Shown: in pieces, positions 1 through 7,714 of the stretch
Layout: each line of letters begins with the position of its first letter
Numbering within the stretch: the stretch's first letter is position 1
Source: Balneolaceae bacterium
GTDB lineage: Bacteria > Bacteroidota > Rhodothermia > Balneolales > Balneolaceae
Assembly: GCA_007117235.1 (NCBI GenBank)
Contig: SKGY01000051.1
Coordinates: 1-10,022, forward strand
Length of the DNA: 10,022 nt
Direction: 5' to 3'
The notes under the pieces: model-generated
Databases searched by the model: none
What the model saw: only the letters and a program-made list of their open reading frames with translations
Told to the model about the DNA's origin: nothing
Translations under genes and position numbers: made by a program

Positions 1-759
1 GATCTTATTCATCAGCAGGAAGAAGAGAATTACAATACAAAACTCAAAATTATTGAGAAGGCAGACCAGCTAAAAGAGTCTGACGAATGGGAACAAACCC
101 ACAGCAAGTTCCAAAAGCTAATGGAAGATTGGAAAAAAGTTGGTCCTGTACCTAAACGGAAATCCGGTAAAATCTGGAAGAAATTTAAAGGAGCGATGGA
201 TCAATTTTATGATCGTCGCAGGGATCATTTTAAAGAGGTAAAGGAGGAGAGGAAGGATAATCTTAAGGAGAAAGAGGATGTTCTTGAACAGCTCTCAAAA
301 TTGAAGAGTCATGACGATCCGATTGAAGCAGTTGAGCTGGCGAAGCCGCTTCAGACCGAATTCAAGAAAGCCGGTTACGTACCAATAAAGCATAAAAATA
401 GACTTTGGAAAGAGTACAGAGAGGTTTGTGACGCAATCTACGACAGATTTAGGTCAGCAAAAGCTGCCGTTGAGGTTGTGGGTAGAGAAAATCTGGATCA
501 ATTTTCGAAAAGTGATATAGAAGACATTAGAAAAAAACAGAACGAGCTAACTAAACTAAAGAAGACAACAGGAAAGCTTAGCAGTGATCTCATTCAAATG
601 AAAGAATCACTAAGTTATTTTAAACCATCGGGTAGTGGAAGTAGTCTTCTGGATGACGTAAAAAACAGGATCGAAAAAGCAGAAAAAGACCTAAATAGTA
701 AGGAAGAAAAAATAAGCGAACTGGAAAGGGAAATTGACATGCTAAAGAGTGACTCATAA
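1..759 (+). CDS. DUF349 domain protein, 3' part (5' end outside window)
   Basis: The frame is open from base 1 to the TAA at 757-759, so 252 C-terminal residues are visible and the gene begins upstream of the window; the ATG at 121 is internal. Two copies of the DUF349 helical repeat can be seen. The first spans roughly visible residues 20-80 (W44, the GPVPK turn at 48-52, W59, a basic helix ending near 78). The second spans about 88-158 (GYVP at 125-128, W136, then an acidic/basic helix). From about 172 to the end the protein is a Lys/Glu-rich heptad-like coiled coil. No signal peptide or membrane segment is visible in this part. DUF349 proteins of Bacteroidota usually carry several such repeats in tandem, and their biochemical function is unsettled, so none is assigned. 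The next gene starts about 24 bases downstream on the same strand with no terminator between, which suggests co-transcription. Confidence 0.9.
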   Translation, partial: DLIHQQEEENYNTKLKIIEKADQLKESDEWEQTHSKFQKLMEDWKKVGPVPKRKSGKIWKKFKGAMDQFYDRRRDHFKEVKEERKDNLKEKEDVLEQLSKLKSHDDPIEAVELAKPLQTEFKKAGYVPIKHKNRLWKEYREVCDAIYDRFRSAKAAVEVVGRENLDQFSKSDIEDIRKKQNELTKLKKTTGKLSSDLIQMKESLSYFKPSGSGSSLLDDVKNRIEKAEKDLNSKEEKISELEREIDMLKSDS

Positions 760-783
760 ACTATAAGCATTGTACTGAGTTAA

Positions 784-2055
784 GTGTGCCAAATCTTTTT
801 CAATGTTCAAAATGAAAAGAAAGAACATTTGAATAAGAAAATTAAAAATATAGCATACGTGCTGGCTAACGATGCAGCCGTTGGGGAAACATTTGGTATC
901 GGTGACATTCCGGATACAGATGTGATTTTCTCTAAAGGCATTTTTGAAGCTGAAAAATTTCTATTCGACAATCAACCGGACCTCCTCATTATTGATCGGG
1001 CATTTCTTGAATATAATGGAGTGAAATTCGATCGAATCTCAAGACTTTATACAGGTATCAAATTTATTCCTGTACTCTATGTTGGAAGTAAGAGTGATGA
1101 AGAGTATGTACTGCTTAGCCACTTTAAAGAAATTGTAACATTTGAGGCTGGTGAATCTGATCAGATGTTGTCAAAAGCCAAAGAATATCTTGAGCCATCA
1201 GTAAGAGTAAGATTTTGGGGAGTCAGAGGCTCAACCCCATGCGCTAACTATGAGAATATTCAATTTGGCGGAAACACAAGCTGCGTTGAAATTGATCTCC
1301 CCGGTGTTAATGAACTATTGATTTTAGATAGTGGAACAGGCATCAGAAATCTGGGCAATTTTCTTCACCGTAAAAATGAGTATAATTTTATAGGAAATAT
1401 CTTTATTACTCATCCGCATTGGGATCATATTCAGGGATTTCCTTTTTTCAAACCACTCTACAGTTCAGATAACAAGTTTACAATATATCTGCCTGAACAG
1501 TACAGGGGTGGAGCTCAAGAAATTTTGTCCGGCCATCTAACAAAGACATTTTTTCCGGTAACGCTCGACATGCTGAGTGCTGAAATGGAGTATGTTACTC
1601 AGGGAGAAGATGTAACAAATTTTGGCGAATATACTGTTGAGTACATGGTGGCTAATCATCCCACAAAAACAGCCATGTATAAAATTAAGCTGCATGGATT
1701 AACCATTATTTACGCTCCGGACAATGAGCTTCCGATGAAGTCAACCCCCATTCGGTTTATTGATAACTTTAAAGAGTTTGTCAAGGATTGTGATTTACTG
1801 ATTCACGATGGACAGTTTTCCCAAAAACTATATGAGCAGAGAGTAGGCTGGGGTCATTCGGCGTGGGAGCGTGTTGTTGATGTCACGAAAAAGTGTAATG
1901 TGAAAAATCTTGTGATAACACATCACGATCCTGATTCGGATGATGACTTATTACATAAGCGTGAAGAGATGCTGAAACAGTATGAAGGAGATGCATTTGA
2001 ATCCGTTTCACTTGCAAAAGAAGGGTCAGAAATTCGCTTGCCTATAAAAAAATAA
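784..2055 (+). CDS. Degenerate receiver domain fused to metallo-beta-lactamase-fold hydrolase
   Basis: The C-terminal part (about residues 140-423) is an MBL-fold metal-dependent hydrolase. It has the opening FWGVRGSTPC, a glycine-rich FGGNTSC, the metal motif H210-P-H212-W-D214-H215, then H292, D342 in LIHDGQF, H358 in GWGHSAWE and H380-H381 near the end. This is the pattern of the PhnP/RNase Z-like phosphodiesterase branch rather than true beta-lactamases; the substrate is unknown. The N-terminal part (about 20-136) resembles a response-regulator receiver: D71 after a hydrophobic strand (DLLIID) could be the phospho-acceptor, but the acidic pair is reduced to D30 and no beta5 lysine is visible, so it looks like a pseudo-receiver. 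No signal peptide is seen, so it is probably cytoplasmic. Start: the frame opens right after a stop at 781-783. GTG 784 gives 423 aa; TTG 829 gives 408 aa with a very typical receiver N-terminus (NKKIKNIAYV) and is a serious alternative. There is no in-frame ATG before codon 128. Confidence 0.85.
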   Translation: MCQIFFNVQNEKKEHLNKKIKNIAYVLANDAAVGETFGIGDIPDTDVIFSKGIFEAEKFLFDNQPDLLIIDRAFLEYNGVKFDRISRLYTGIKFIPVLYVGSKSDEEYVLLSHFKEIVTFEAGESDQMLSKAKEYLEPSVRVRFWGVRGSTPCANYENIQFGGNTSCVEIDLPGVNELLILDSGTGIRNLGNFLHRKNEYNFIGNIFITHPHWDHIQGFPFFKPLYSSDNKFTIYLPEQYRGGAQEILSGHLTKTFFPVTLDMLSAEMEYVTQGEDVTNFGEYTVEYMVANHPTKTAMYKIKLHGLTIIYAPDNELPMKSTPIRFIDNFKEFVKDCDLLIHDGQFSQKLYEQRVGWGHSAWERVVDVTKKCNVKNLVITHHDPDSDDDLLHKREEMLKQYEGDAFESVSLAKEGSEIRLPIKK

Positions 2056-2080
2056 AGGGAAGGTTGGTAAACCCTCCCTT
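2046..2080 (-). terminator. Intrinsic terminator of the minus-strand barrel gene
   Basis: The arms 2055-2065 and 2070-2080 pair over 11 positions with one A/C mismatch and a 4-base loop (GGTA). On the minus strand the hairpin is followed by a T-rich tail (complement of 2046-2056: TTTATTTTTTT), the classical intrinsic layout, 17 bases after the minus-strand stop codon. The T-tract coincides with the last Lys-Lys-stop codons of the plus-strand MBL gene. In the plus direction the hairpin lacks a T-run, so it is at best a weak terminator for the MBL gene. Confidence 0.7.
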
Positions 2081-2096
2081 AATTCGATATCTGGCT

Positions 2097-2561
2097 TTAT
2101 AGGAAAAATCTTATACCCAGCCCGCCGTTAACACCAAAAGATGTTTCAGGAACAACATCAAACGTTGGTGCAACTTCAAAGAAGAAACTAAGTCTTGTTG
2201 AAGGAAGAATATATTGTAACCCTACCGGCAAGCGCGCGCCAAACTTAGAATTATTTGAAAGCAAAGCTCTGGCTCCCAAACCGTAATATAGGGCTAAGCT
2301 GCCATTGTCAACATCAATCCAGTTGTGACGAAGGTAATCGGCATGTACATGTACAGACTCGTTATCACCAAATGACCAGGCGACTGCTGCGTCATACGCT
2401 GTGTTATTCGATTGCCACAGCTTGAGGCTTAAACCTGTTGGCTCACCTAAAATAACCCCTAACTCAGTGTTACTGTGTCTATCTTGAGCTTCAATGTTTT
2501 TAACTGTCCCAAATAAAAAACCAATTGTTAGCAGAATGATTATTGGAGTAAATGTCTTCAT
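2097..2561 (-). CDS. Small secreted outer-membrane beta-barrel protein
   Basis: A 154-residue protein with a clear Sec signal peptide: Lys2, a hydrophobic core at about 7-20 and probable cleavage after the NIEA motif at 22-25, leaving about 129 mature residues. The mature part alternates hydrophobic and polar residues in short strands separated by small turns (for example ELGVILGEPTGLSLKLW at 33-49, then ALYYGLGARALL, RLSFFFEVAP) and ends in GGLGIRFFL. The glycine-rich strands and aromatic/hydrophobic C-terminus suggest a compact 8-stranded outer-membrane barrel. The GEPTGLS-type segment recalls the BAPKO_0422/DUF3996 family of small barrels, but that assignment is from memory and unverified. 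The gene stands alone, convergent with the MBL gene and divergent from the transferase pair. ATG at 2559-2561 fits the signal peptide exactly. No ligand or enzymatic function can be inferred. Confidence 0.75.
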   Translation of the reverse strand: MKTFTPIIILLTIGFLFGTVKNIEAQDRHSNTELGVILGEPTGLSLKLWQSNNTAYDAAVAWSFGDNESVHVHADYLRHNWIDVDNGSLALYYGLGARALLSNNSKFGARLPVGLQYILPSTRLSFFFEVAPTFDVVPETSFGVNGGLGIRFFL

Positions 2562-2660
2562 AGGATTGAATATTATTTGATATTAATTATAAGTTAGTCG
2601 ATTAAGTTGTATCATATTAGGTGCTTAAACAGATAAAACAAGAAAATGTTTCTACAGGTC

Positions 2661-2696
2661 GATGCAGTTCCTATACTCAATCTCAGGTACGGCATC
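2661..2696 (+). promoter_or_regulatory. Possible structured 5' leader of the transferase pair
   Basis: In the gap before the ATG at 2717, arms 2661-2672 and 2685-2696 can form 10 base pairs (GATGC/GCATC, GT/AC, CCT/AGG) interrupted by A/G and T/T mismatches, with a 12-base loop. No T-run follows, so it is not a terminator; it ends about 20 bases before the start codon, where it could affect translation initiation. I recognise no known riboswitch class, and chance pairing is possible. Confidence 0.25.
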
Positions 2697-2716
2697 AATA
2701 TAAAGGTTGCAAGTGT

Positions 2717-3325
2717 ATGAAAAAAGATTGCTTATTAATCGTATTCGTTAAAAATAGTGAGCTTGGTAAAGTTAAGACAAGGCTGGCAAAATCAGTTGGT
2801 GATAAGAAGGCACTGGAGATTTATAAAGAGCTTCTACAGCTCACGGAGCAATGTGCTAACGGGGCTACATGTAATAAGCAGGTCTGGTATTCTGAATATA
2901 TAGATGATAATGATCAGTTTAGCGGCTTGATTTACGATAAGTTCGTTCAGAGCGGCGAAGACCTTGGGTTACGAATGAAAAAAGCAGTAGCAGGTGGATT
3001 TGATGAGGGATTTGATAAGGTGATTATCATAGGAAGTGACTGTCCGGATTTAACAACCGAGAATATCTCTGAAGCATTTAATGAGCTTGAGAAATTTGAT
3101 GCAGTTATTGGGCCATCAAAAGATGGCGGGTACTATCTTTTGGGGTTAAGAAAGTTTACCCCTCAGATTTTTCAGGGAATTGATTGGAGCACGTCGAATG
3201 TAATGTCTCAAACAGAAACGATTTTGAATAATCTTGAGATGACATATTCTACACTGAAAACGCTAAATGATATAGATACTGAAGAGGATTTAGAAGCAAG
3301 TACTCTTTACTATACAGATGTCTGA
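2717..3325 (+). CDS. TIGR04282 family transferase (arsenosugar-type, DUF2064)
   Basis: A 202-residue GT-A-fold nucleotidyl/glycosyltransferase-like protein, complete for its family. Visible landmarks are the opening strand LLIVFVK followed by GKVKTRLA (17-24, the phosphate-binding basic segment), IIIGSDCPDL at 103-112 with the metal/nucleotide-binding acidic pair, GPSKDGGYYLLG at 132-143, and the C-terminal NDIDTEEDL. These define the family called 'arsenosugar biosynthesis glycosyltransferase' or 'rSAM/selenodomain-associated transferase 1'. The actual sugar donor and acceptor are not established by sequence. The frame remains open upstream to a GTG at 2621, but the family N-terminus matches the ATG at 2717 and the extra 32 residues look like translated leader, so 2717 is chosen. 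The stop overlaps the next gene's start by 8 bases, implying translational coupling. The protein is cytosolic, with no signal peptide. Confidence 0.88.
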   Translation: MKKDCLLIVFVKNSELGKVKTRLAKSVGDKKALEIYKELLQLTEQCANGATCNKQVWYSEYIDDNDQFSGLIYDKFVQSGEDLGLRMKKAVAGGFDEGFDKVIIIGSDCPDLTTENISEAFNELEKFDAVIGPSKDGGYYLLGLRKFTPQIFQGIDWSTSNVMSQTETILNNLEMTYSTLKTLNDIDTEEDLEASTLYYTDV

Positions 3326-4025
3326 TACCCACATAAGTATCATCATACCGGTTTTTAATGAAGAAAAAACGATTCAGCGCCTACTAAACCGTATTAGGGA
3401 GAACCAGCCTGGGTTGATTGAAGAGGTTATTGTTGTAGATGGCGGTAGCCGCGACAACACTGTAAAAGTAGCTGAGGAGTGTGGTGCCAAAGTAATTCAG
3501 GGGAAAGCAAAAGGGAGAGCTTCGCAAATGAATGAAGGAGCAAATTCGGCAATTGGAGAAATAATCTACTTTTTACACGCTGATTCACTTCCACCAAAAA
3601 ACTTTGACTCACAAATAAAAAGTGCAATAGCCGAAAATCATATCGCCGGCTGTTTTAAACTGAGATTTGATGATCCGAATCCGCTTTTAAAACTATTTGC
3701 AGCCGGGTCTGGATTAAAAACAACTCTTGTTCGGTTTGGAGATCAAAGCCTATTTGTGAAGCGTAGTGAATTTGAACTGGTGGGCGGATTTGATGAAACT
3801 CTCACGGTTATGGAGGATCAAAAAATTGTGAGGGATCTGAAAAAGCTCGGTAGGTTTAAATTGCTTGATGATCACGTTGTAACCTCTGCAAGAAAATATA
3901 AATCGATTGGTATAATTAAGCTTCAAGTAATTTTTACTCTCATCTGGCTGGGTTATTATTTGGGTATTTCGCAGGAGGTTTTGGTTCATTTTTATAAATC
4001 TGTATTGAAACAGAGCGGGCAGTAA
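3318..4025 (+). CDS. TIGR04283 family glycosyltransferase 2 (arsenosugar-type)
   Basis: A 235-residue family-2 (GT-A) glycosyltransferase. The sequence shows ISIIIPVFNEE at 6-16, the nucleotide-binding VVDGGSRDNT at 39-48, GKAKGRASQMNEGA at 62-75, the DXD-equivalent LHADS at 86-90, GDQ at 141-143, VGGFDE at 155-160 and the acidic MED at 165-167 that usually supplies the catalytic base. This combination (DGGS plus HAD) marks the TIGR04283 subfamily, also called 'rSAM/selenodomain-associated transferase 2'. The C-terminal 200-220 stretch is hydrophobic (IIKLQVIFTLIWLGYYLG) and may be a membrane-associating helix. ATG 3318 overlaps the end of the TIGR04282 gene in another frame, and this two-gene order is typical of the pair. 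The gene ends with tandem in-frame stops (TAA TAA). No arsenic or radical-SAM gene is present in this window. Confidence 0.9.
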   Translation: MSDTHISIIIPVFNEEKTIQRLLNRIRENQPGLIEEVIVVDGGSRDNTVKVAEECGAKVIQGKAKGRASQMNEGANSAIGEIIYFLHADSLPPKNFDSQIKSAIAENHIAGCFKLRFDDPNPLLKLFAAGSGLKTTLVRFGDQSLFVKRSEFELVGGFDETLTVMEDQKIVRDLKKLGRFKLLDDHVVTSARKYKSIGIIKLQVIFTLIWLGYYLGISQEVLVHFYKSVLKQSGQ

Positions 4026-4192
4026 TAACTAAAATGTTTGAATAGTAAAGTTTCTGAAATCGACTATTTAGCAGGTTCGTTTTGTTACTCATTGACTTGC
4101 AAAGTGCTTTGTTATTTTCTTTTATGAAATGGTTAAAATTCAGCCAAACCATTAACTATTTTGAAAGAATCCTCTTACTTTAAACCCGAATG

Positions 4193-4226
4193 TTAACACA
4201 GGCGTAACATTCAATGTTTATATTAG
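4193..4226 (+). promoter_or_regulatory. Candidate promoter and palindrome before the TonB receptor
   Basis: The 243-base gap 4026-4268 has no gene. Near its end lie TTAACA (4193-4198) and, 20 bases on, TATATTAG (4219-4226), which matches the Bacteroidota -7 consensus TAnnTTTG except at one position. Between them is a perfect 13-base palindrome with odd centre, AACATTCAATGTT (4206-4218), and an 8-base palindrome TGTTAACA (4191-4198) overlaps the upstream element. The arrangement would suit a repressor or activator site at the receptor promoter; it is an inference from motif matching only. Confidence 0.3.
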
Positions 4227-4268
4227 CGCATGATTTTTAATCCTAACAAAACAACACAAATCAATTAT

Positions 4269-7200
4269 ATGTTAAACAAATACATAGCCCTGTTAATAGC
4301 AGGAACACTTTTTTTGTTTGCCGGACTCGTTCAGCAGGCAGAAGCTCAGGTGACAACGGCGTCTTTGACAGGCGTTGTAGTTGACAGTGATGGAGAAACA
4401 CTTCCGGGAGCTTCTGTAGTAGCTGTTCACACTCCGTCAGGAACTACATTCGGTACATCAACTCGCTCAGACGGGTCGTACAGAATTTCCAACATGAGAG
4501 TTGGTGGTCCATATACCATTACTTTCTCATTTGTTGGTTTTCAATCATATGTAGTAGAAGATGTTTTCCTAACCTTAGGTGAAACGTACAACCAACAGGC
4601 AACATTAGGTTCTGGTGCACTTGAACTTGACGAGCTTGTGGTTACTGCACTTGGCAGCCGTATTTTTAATGATGAGCGAACAGGTGCTTCAACAAACCTG
4701 ACATCCGATCGCATCGTTAATATTCCAACGATCAGCCGAAATATTGAAGATTTAACAAAGCTTACTCCACAAAGTAGTGGTTCAAGTTTTGCCGGTAGAG
4801 ATAACAGATTCAACAACTATACTGTTGATGGAAATGTTTATAACAACAACTTCGGTTTAGGATCTTCACAGTTTGCAGGTGGAAACCCAATCAGTTTAGA
4901 TGCCATCGAAGAGGTTCAAATCAACCTTGCTCCTTATGATGTACGCCAGGGTGGTTTTACCGGTGCTAATGTTAACGCCATTACTAAAAGTGGTAGCAAC
5001 AGGTTTATTGGTACTGTTTATACATACTACAGAAACCAGGATTTTGTTGGAACACAAATCGGTGACAACGAGCTGACTGTAGATGACTCTTTCACCAGAA
5101 CAGTTGGTTTTTCACTTGGTGGACCAATCATTCAGGATAAATTATTCTTCTTTGTTTCTGTTGAGCAGGAAGAAGCTGACAATCCGGGAGACAGCCGTCG
5201 TGCTCTACGTCCGGGTGAATCACCGGATGGTGTTCAGATAACCCGTGTACCGCTATCTCAGGCAGAATTCGTGAGAGAGCAGATGTCTTCTCTTTACGGT
5301 TATAACACAGGTGGTTTTGAAAACATACCATTTGCTAATGAAGCACTTCGTCTTAATGCTCGTGTTGACTATAACATCAATAACCAGCACCGTGCAATGG
5401 TTAGACTTAACCGTTTCGACAGCTTCCGTGATGTTAACATTAACGGTAATAGTATCAGAGGGTTTCCTGGTTCAGAAAGATACAGAAATACGAGTCGTTC
5501 AGGGCCGGATGCATTGACTTTCAGAAATGCCAATTACCAAGTTGACAATGTAGTTACCTCACTTGTAGGTGAGCTTAACTCAACGCTTAGCAATAATCTC
5601 GCAAACAATTTCCGAGTAGGTTATACATGGACTACCGATCCTCAAAGAAGTGTACCGGGTGGACAGGTATTTCCTATGATTGAGATTTTGGAGCCACTAG
5701 GTGGCGAGCCGAATGTTTACTACATGTCATTAGGTAACGAGCTATTTACTGTTGGTAACTTGTTAGACAACGATACTTTCAGCGTTTCTAATACTCTTAC
5801 TTACTTTACAGGTAGAAATACAATTACTGCGGGTGCTAACTTCGAATACATGACGTTTGCAAACGCTTTTAACCCAGTATGGAACTCATGGTATCGATAT
5901 CCTACATATGATGATTTCGTTGCTTCTGTGATTGACGGTGACCTAAGCGTACGCCCATCTCACTTTGCAATAGGATTTACATATGATGAAGACAATCCAA
6001 CAACACTTCCGCTTGATGAAGTTAACTTTGCTCAAATCGGTCTGTATGTACAGAATGAATTTCAGCTAAACCCTGATTTCAAATTAACCGCCGGTTTAAG
6101 AGTTGATCTTCCATTCTATCCTGTGGATGCTCCTAGAAACACTGCTGTTGAAGGGTTAAATCTATCTATTCCAAACCCAAGAGGTGGAGATAACATTACT
6201 CCTGATGTGAGTAACTTCCCAGGAATTAACCCACTGTGGTCTCCAAGAGTTTGATTTAACTGGGATGTAAACGGCGACAGAACAACACAGCTTCGTGGTG
6301 GAACCGGTATCTTCTCAGGTAGACTTCCATTCGTTTGGATTTCAAACCAGATTAATGCAAATGGTGTTCAGCGTGGTCAAAGAGGTTATTTCGCAGCAGA
6401 TTGGGGACAAGGCGGAAACCCGACATGGCAAGGATTTCAGCCGGATCCAAACTTTTACAGACCGGATCCTTCTACATTATCAGCTGAGATTCCAAACCAA
6501 ATCAACGTTACTGCAGACGATTTCAAACTTCCACAAGTTTGGAGATCTAACTTAGCTGTTGATCAAATGCTTCCTTATGGAATAATTGGTACTGCTGAAT
6601 TTATCGTATCTAAAGACTTTAACAGTCCACTGGCAGTGAACCTAGCACACCAGAGAACAGGACAGTCTGTAAACGTAGCAGGTAACTCATATAATCTCTA
6701 TCAGCAACAACTACCCGGTGCTGCTGGAACTAACTTGAGAGAAGTTTACTATCTCACAAACATCAACTCAGGGTCATATGTATCTATGAACTTTGGACTT
6801 GAAAAAACGTGGGATTTTGGACTGTATGCGAATTTCAATTACACACGTAGCCAGGCTCGTGATTACGGACTAATTGGTGGTTCACAGGCACAGTCACTAT
6901 GGCCTGATACAGCTATTGATGACAGAAACAATCCTGAAACAGGCTTCTCAAGATTTGATACACCTAACAGAATTGTTGCTCAGCTTGCATACGATACGAG
7001 AACTATCAGTGCAAATAACCTGACACGCTTCTCCCTTGTTTACGTAGGTGGTGACCAGGGAAGATATAGCTACACATATTCAGGTAACTTTGGTGACGGT
7101 TCAGGTGTTCGCTTGATGTATGTTCCTCAAAACCAAGCTGAAGCTCAATTAATTGACATCACTGATGGTGACGGCAATGTGGTTCGATCAGCTGCACAAC

Positions 7201-7589
7201 AATGGAATGATCTTGATGCATTTATTTCTCAAGATCCATACCTGAGCGGCAAGCGAGGAGAAATCACTGAGCGAAATGGTGCTACACTACCATGGTTGCA
7301 CAGATTTGACTTCAGAGTTTCACAAGATGTGAACCTGTTCAGAAATCAGCACAAACTTCAGTTAACGTTTGATGTACTGAACGTAGGTAACCTGTTGAAC
7401 AATGAATGGGGCGTTTCAAAATCTCCAGTTCAGACAAACCCAATGGTTTACCAAGGTGCTGATGGCGCCGGTAATGCACAGTTCACTGTTGCAAACCAAA
7501 TTACCTCAGGTGCTGAATCATTCAGACAAAATGTAAACATCAACAACACTTGGAGTGCGCAGTTTGGTGTTCGTTATATGTTCAACTAA
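4269..7589 (+). pseudogene. Oar-like TonB-dependent outer-membrane receptor, interrupted by an in-frame TGA
   Basis: The frame encodes a 1106-codon outer-membrane receptor in one reading frame, broken only by TGA at codon 662 (6252-6254). In order it shows a signal peptide (1-26, cleavage after AEA), a carboxypeptidase-regulatory-like domain (about 30-112: LTGVVVDSDGETLPGASV, SDGSYRI, FVGF), a TonB-box-like ELDELVVTA (119-127), a plug domain (about 140-240, with DNRFNNYTVDG and NAITKSGSN) and a long beta-barrel ending in WSAQFGVRYMFN. The plug/barrel style is that of Oar-type receptors, not SusC, and no susD follows. The residue at the stop lies in SPRV-stop-FNWDVNGD, where related receptors normally have Gly, so a GGA-to-TGA change is the simplest explanation. 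No second lesion or frameshift is visible in the 444 codons after it, so the event is recent, polymorphic or a sequencing error. As written, translation gives a 661-residue product lacking much of the barrel, unlikely to be functional. ATG 4269 is preferred over ATG 4230 because it starts the signal peptide directly. Confidence 0.85.
6252..6254 (+). other. In-frame TGA stop inside the receptor gene
   Basis: The codons read AGA GTT TGA TTT AAC TGG. The frame continues without another stop to 7589 and the downstream translation is typical receptor barrel. TGA also ends two normal genes here (3323-3325 and 9428-9430), so it functions as stop in this genome as far as can be seen. Confidence 0.95.
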
Positions 7590-7624
7590 TCTGAATCTGA
7601 CGTAAACATTACGTTTTAAAATTG

Positions 7625-7656
7625 AGGGCTTCTGAGAAATCGGGAGCCCTTTTTTT
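7625..7656 (+). terminator. Strong intrinsic terminator after the receptor gene
   Basis: Arms 7625-7635 (AGGGCTTCTGA) and 7640-7650 (TCGGGAGCCCT) form an 11-base-pair stem with two G/T wobbles, closed by a GAAA tetraloop and followed by a run of seven T (7650-7656). It lies 36 bases after the receptor stop codon and 59 bases before the next start, so receptor and phosphodiesterase are probably separate transcription units. Confidence 0.9.
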
Positions 7657-7714
7657 ATACTAAATATGTATCTTTTGATCATAAATTAGTTAAAATCAAA
7701 ACTGTATAAACAGA

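Noticed and set aside
2621..2716. N-terminal extension of the TIGR04282 transferase from GTG 2621, or a small Cys-containing peptide
   Set aside because: The 32 extra residues match nothing I recognise and the family N-terminus fits ATG 2717 exactly.
4039..4070. Hairpin after the TIGR04283 gene as a terminator
   Set aside because: The stem is short, AT-rich, with a 16-base loop and no following T-run.
4230..4268. Earlier start of the TonB receptor at ATG 4230
   Set aside because: It would put 13 polar residues before an otherwise perfect signal peptide and begins only four bases after the candidate -7 element.
6252..6254. TGA read as glycine (alternative genetic code)
   Set aside because: TGA to Gly is known in SR1/Gracilibacteria, but here TGA terminates the TIGR04282 and fdxA genes at their expected ends, no other gene in the window has an internal TGA, and the gene content is Bacteroidota-like.
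6295..6555. Short plus-strand open frame within the receptor after the TGA
   Set aside because: It is out of frame with the receptor; the receptor frame through this stretch is open and encodes typical barrel sequence.
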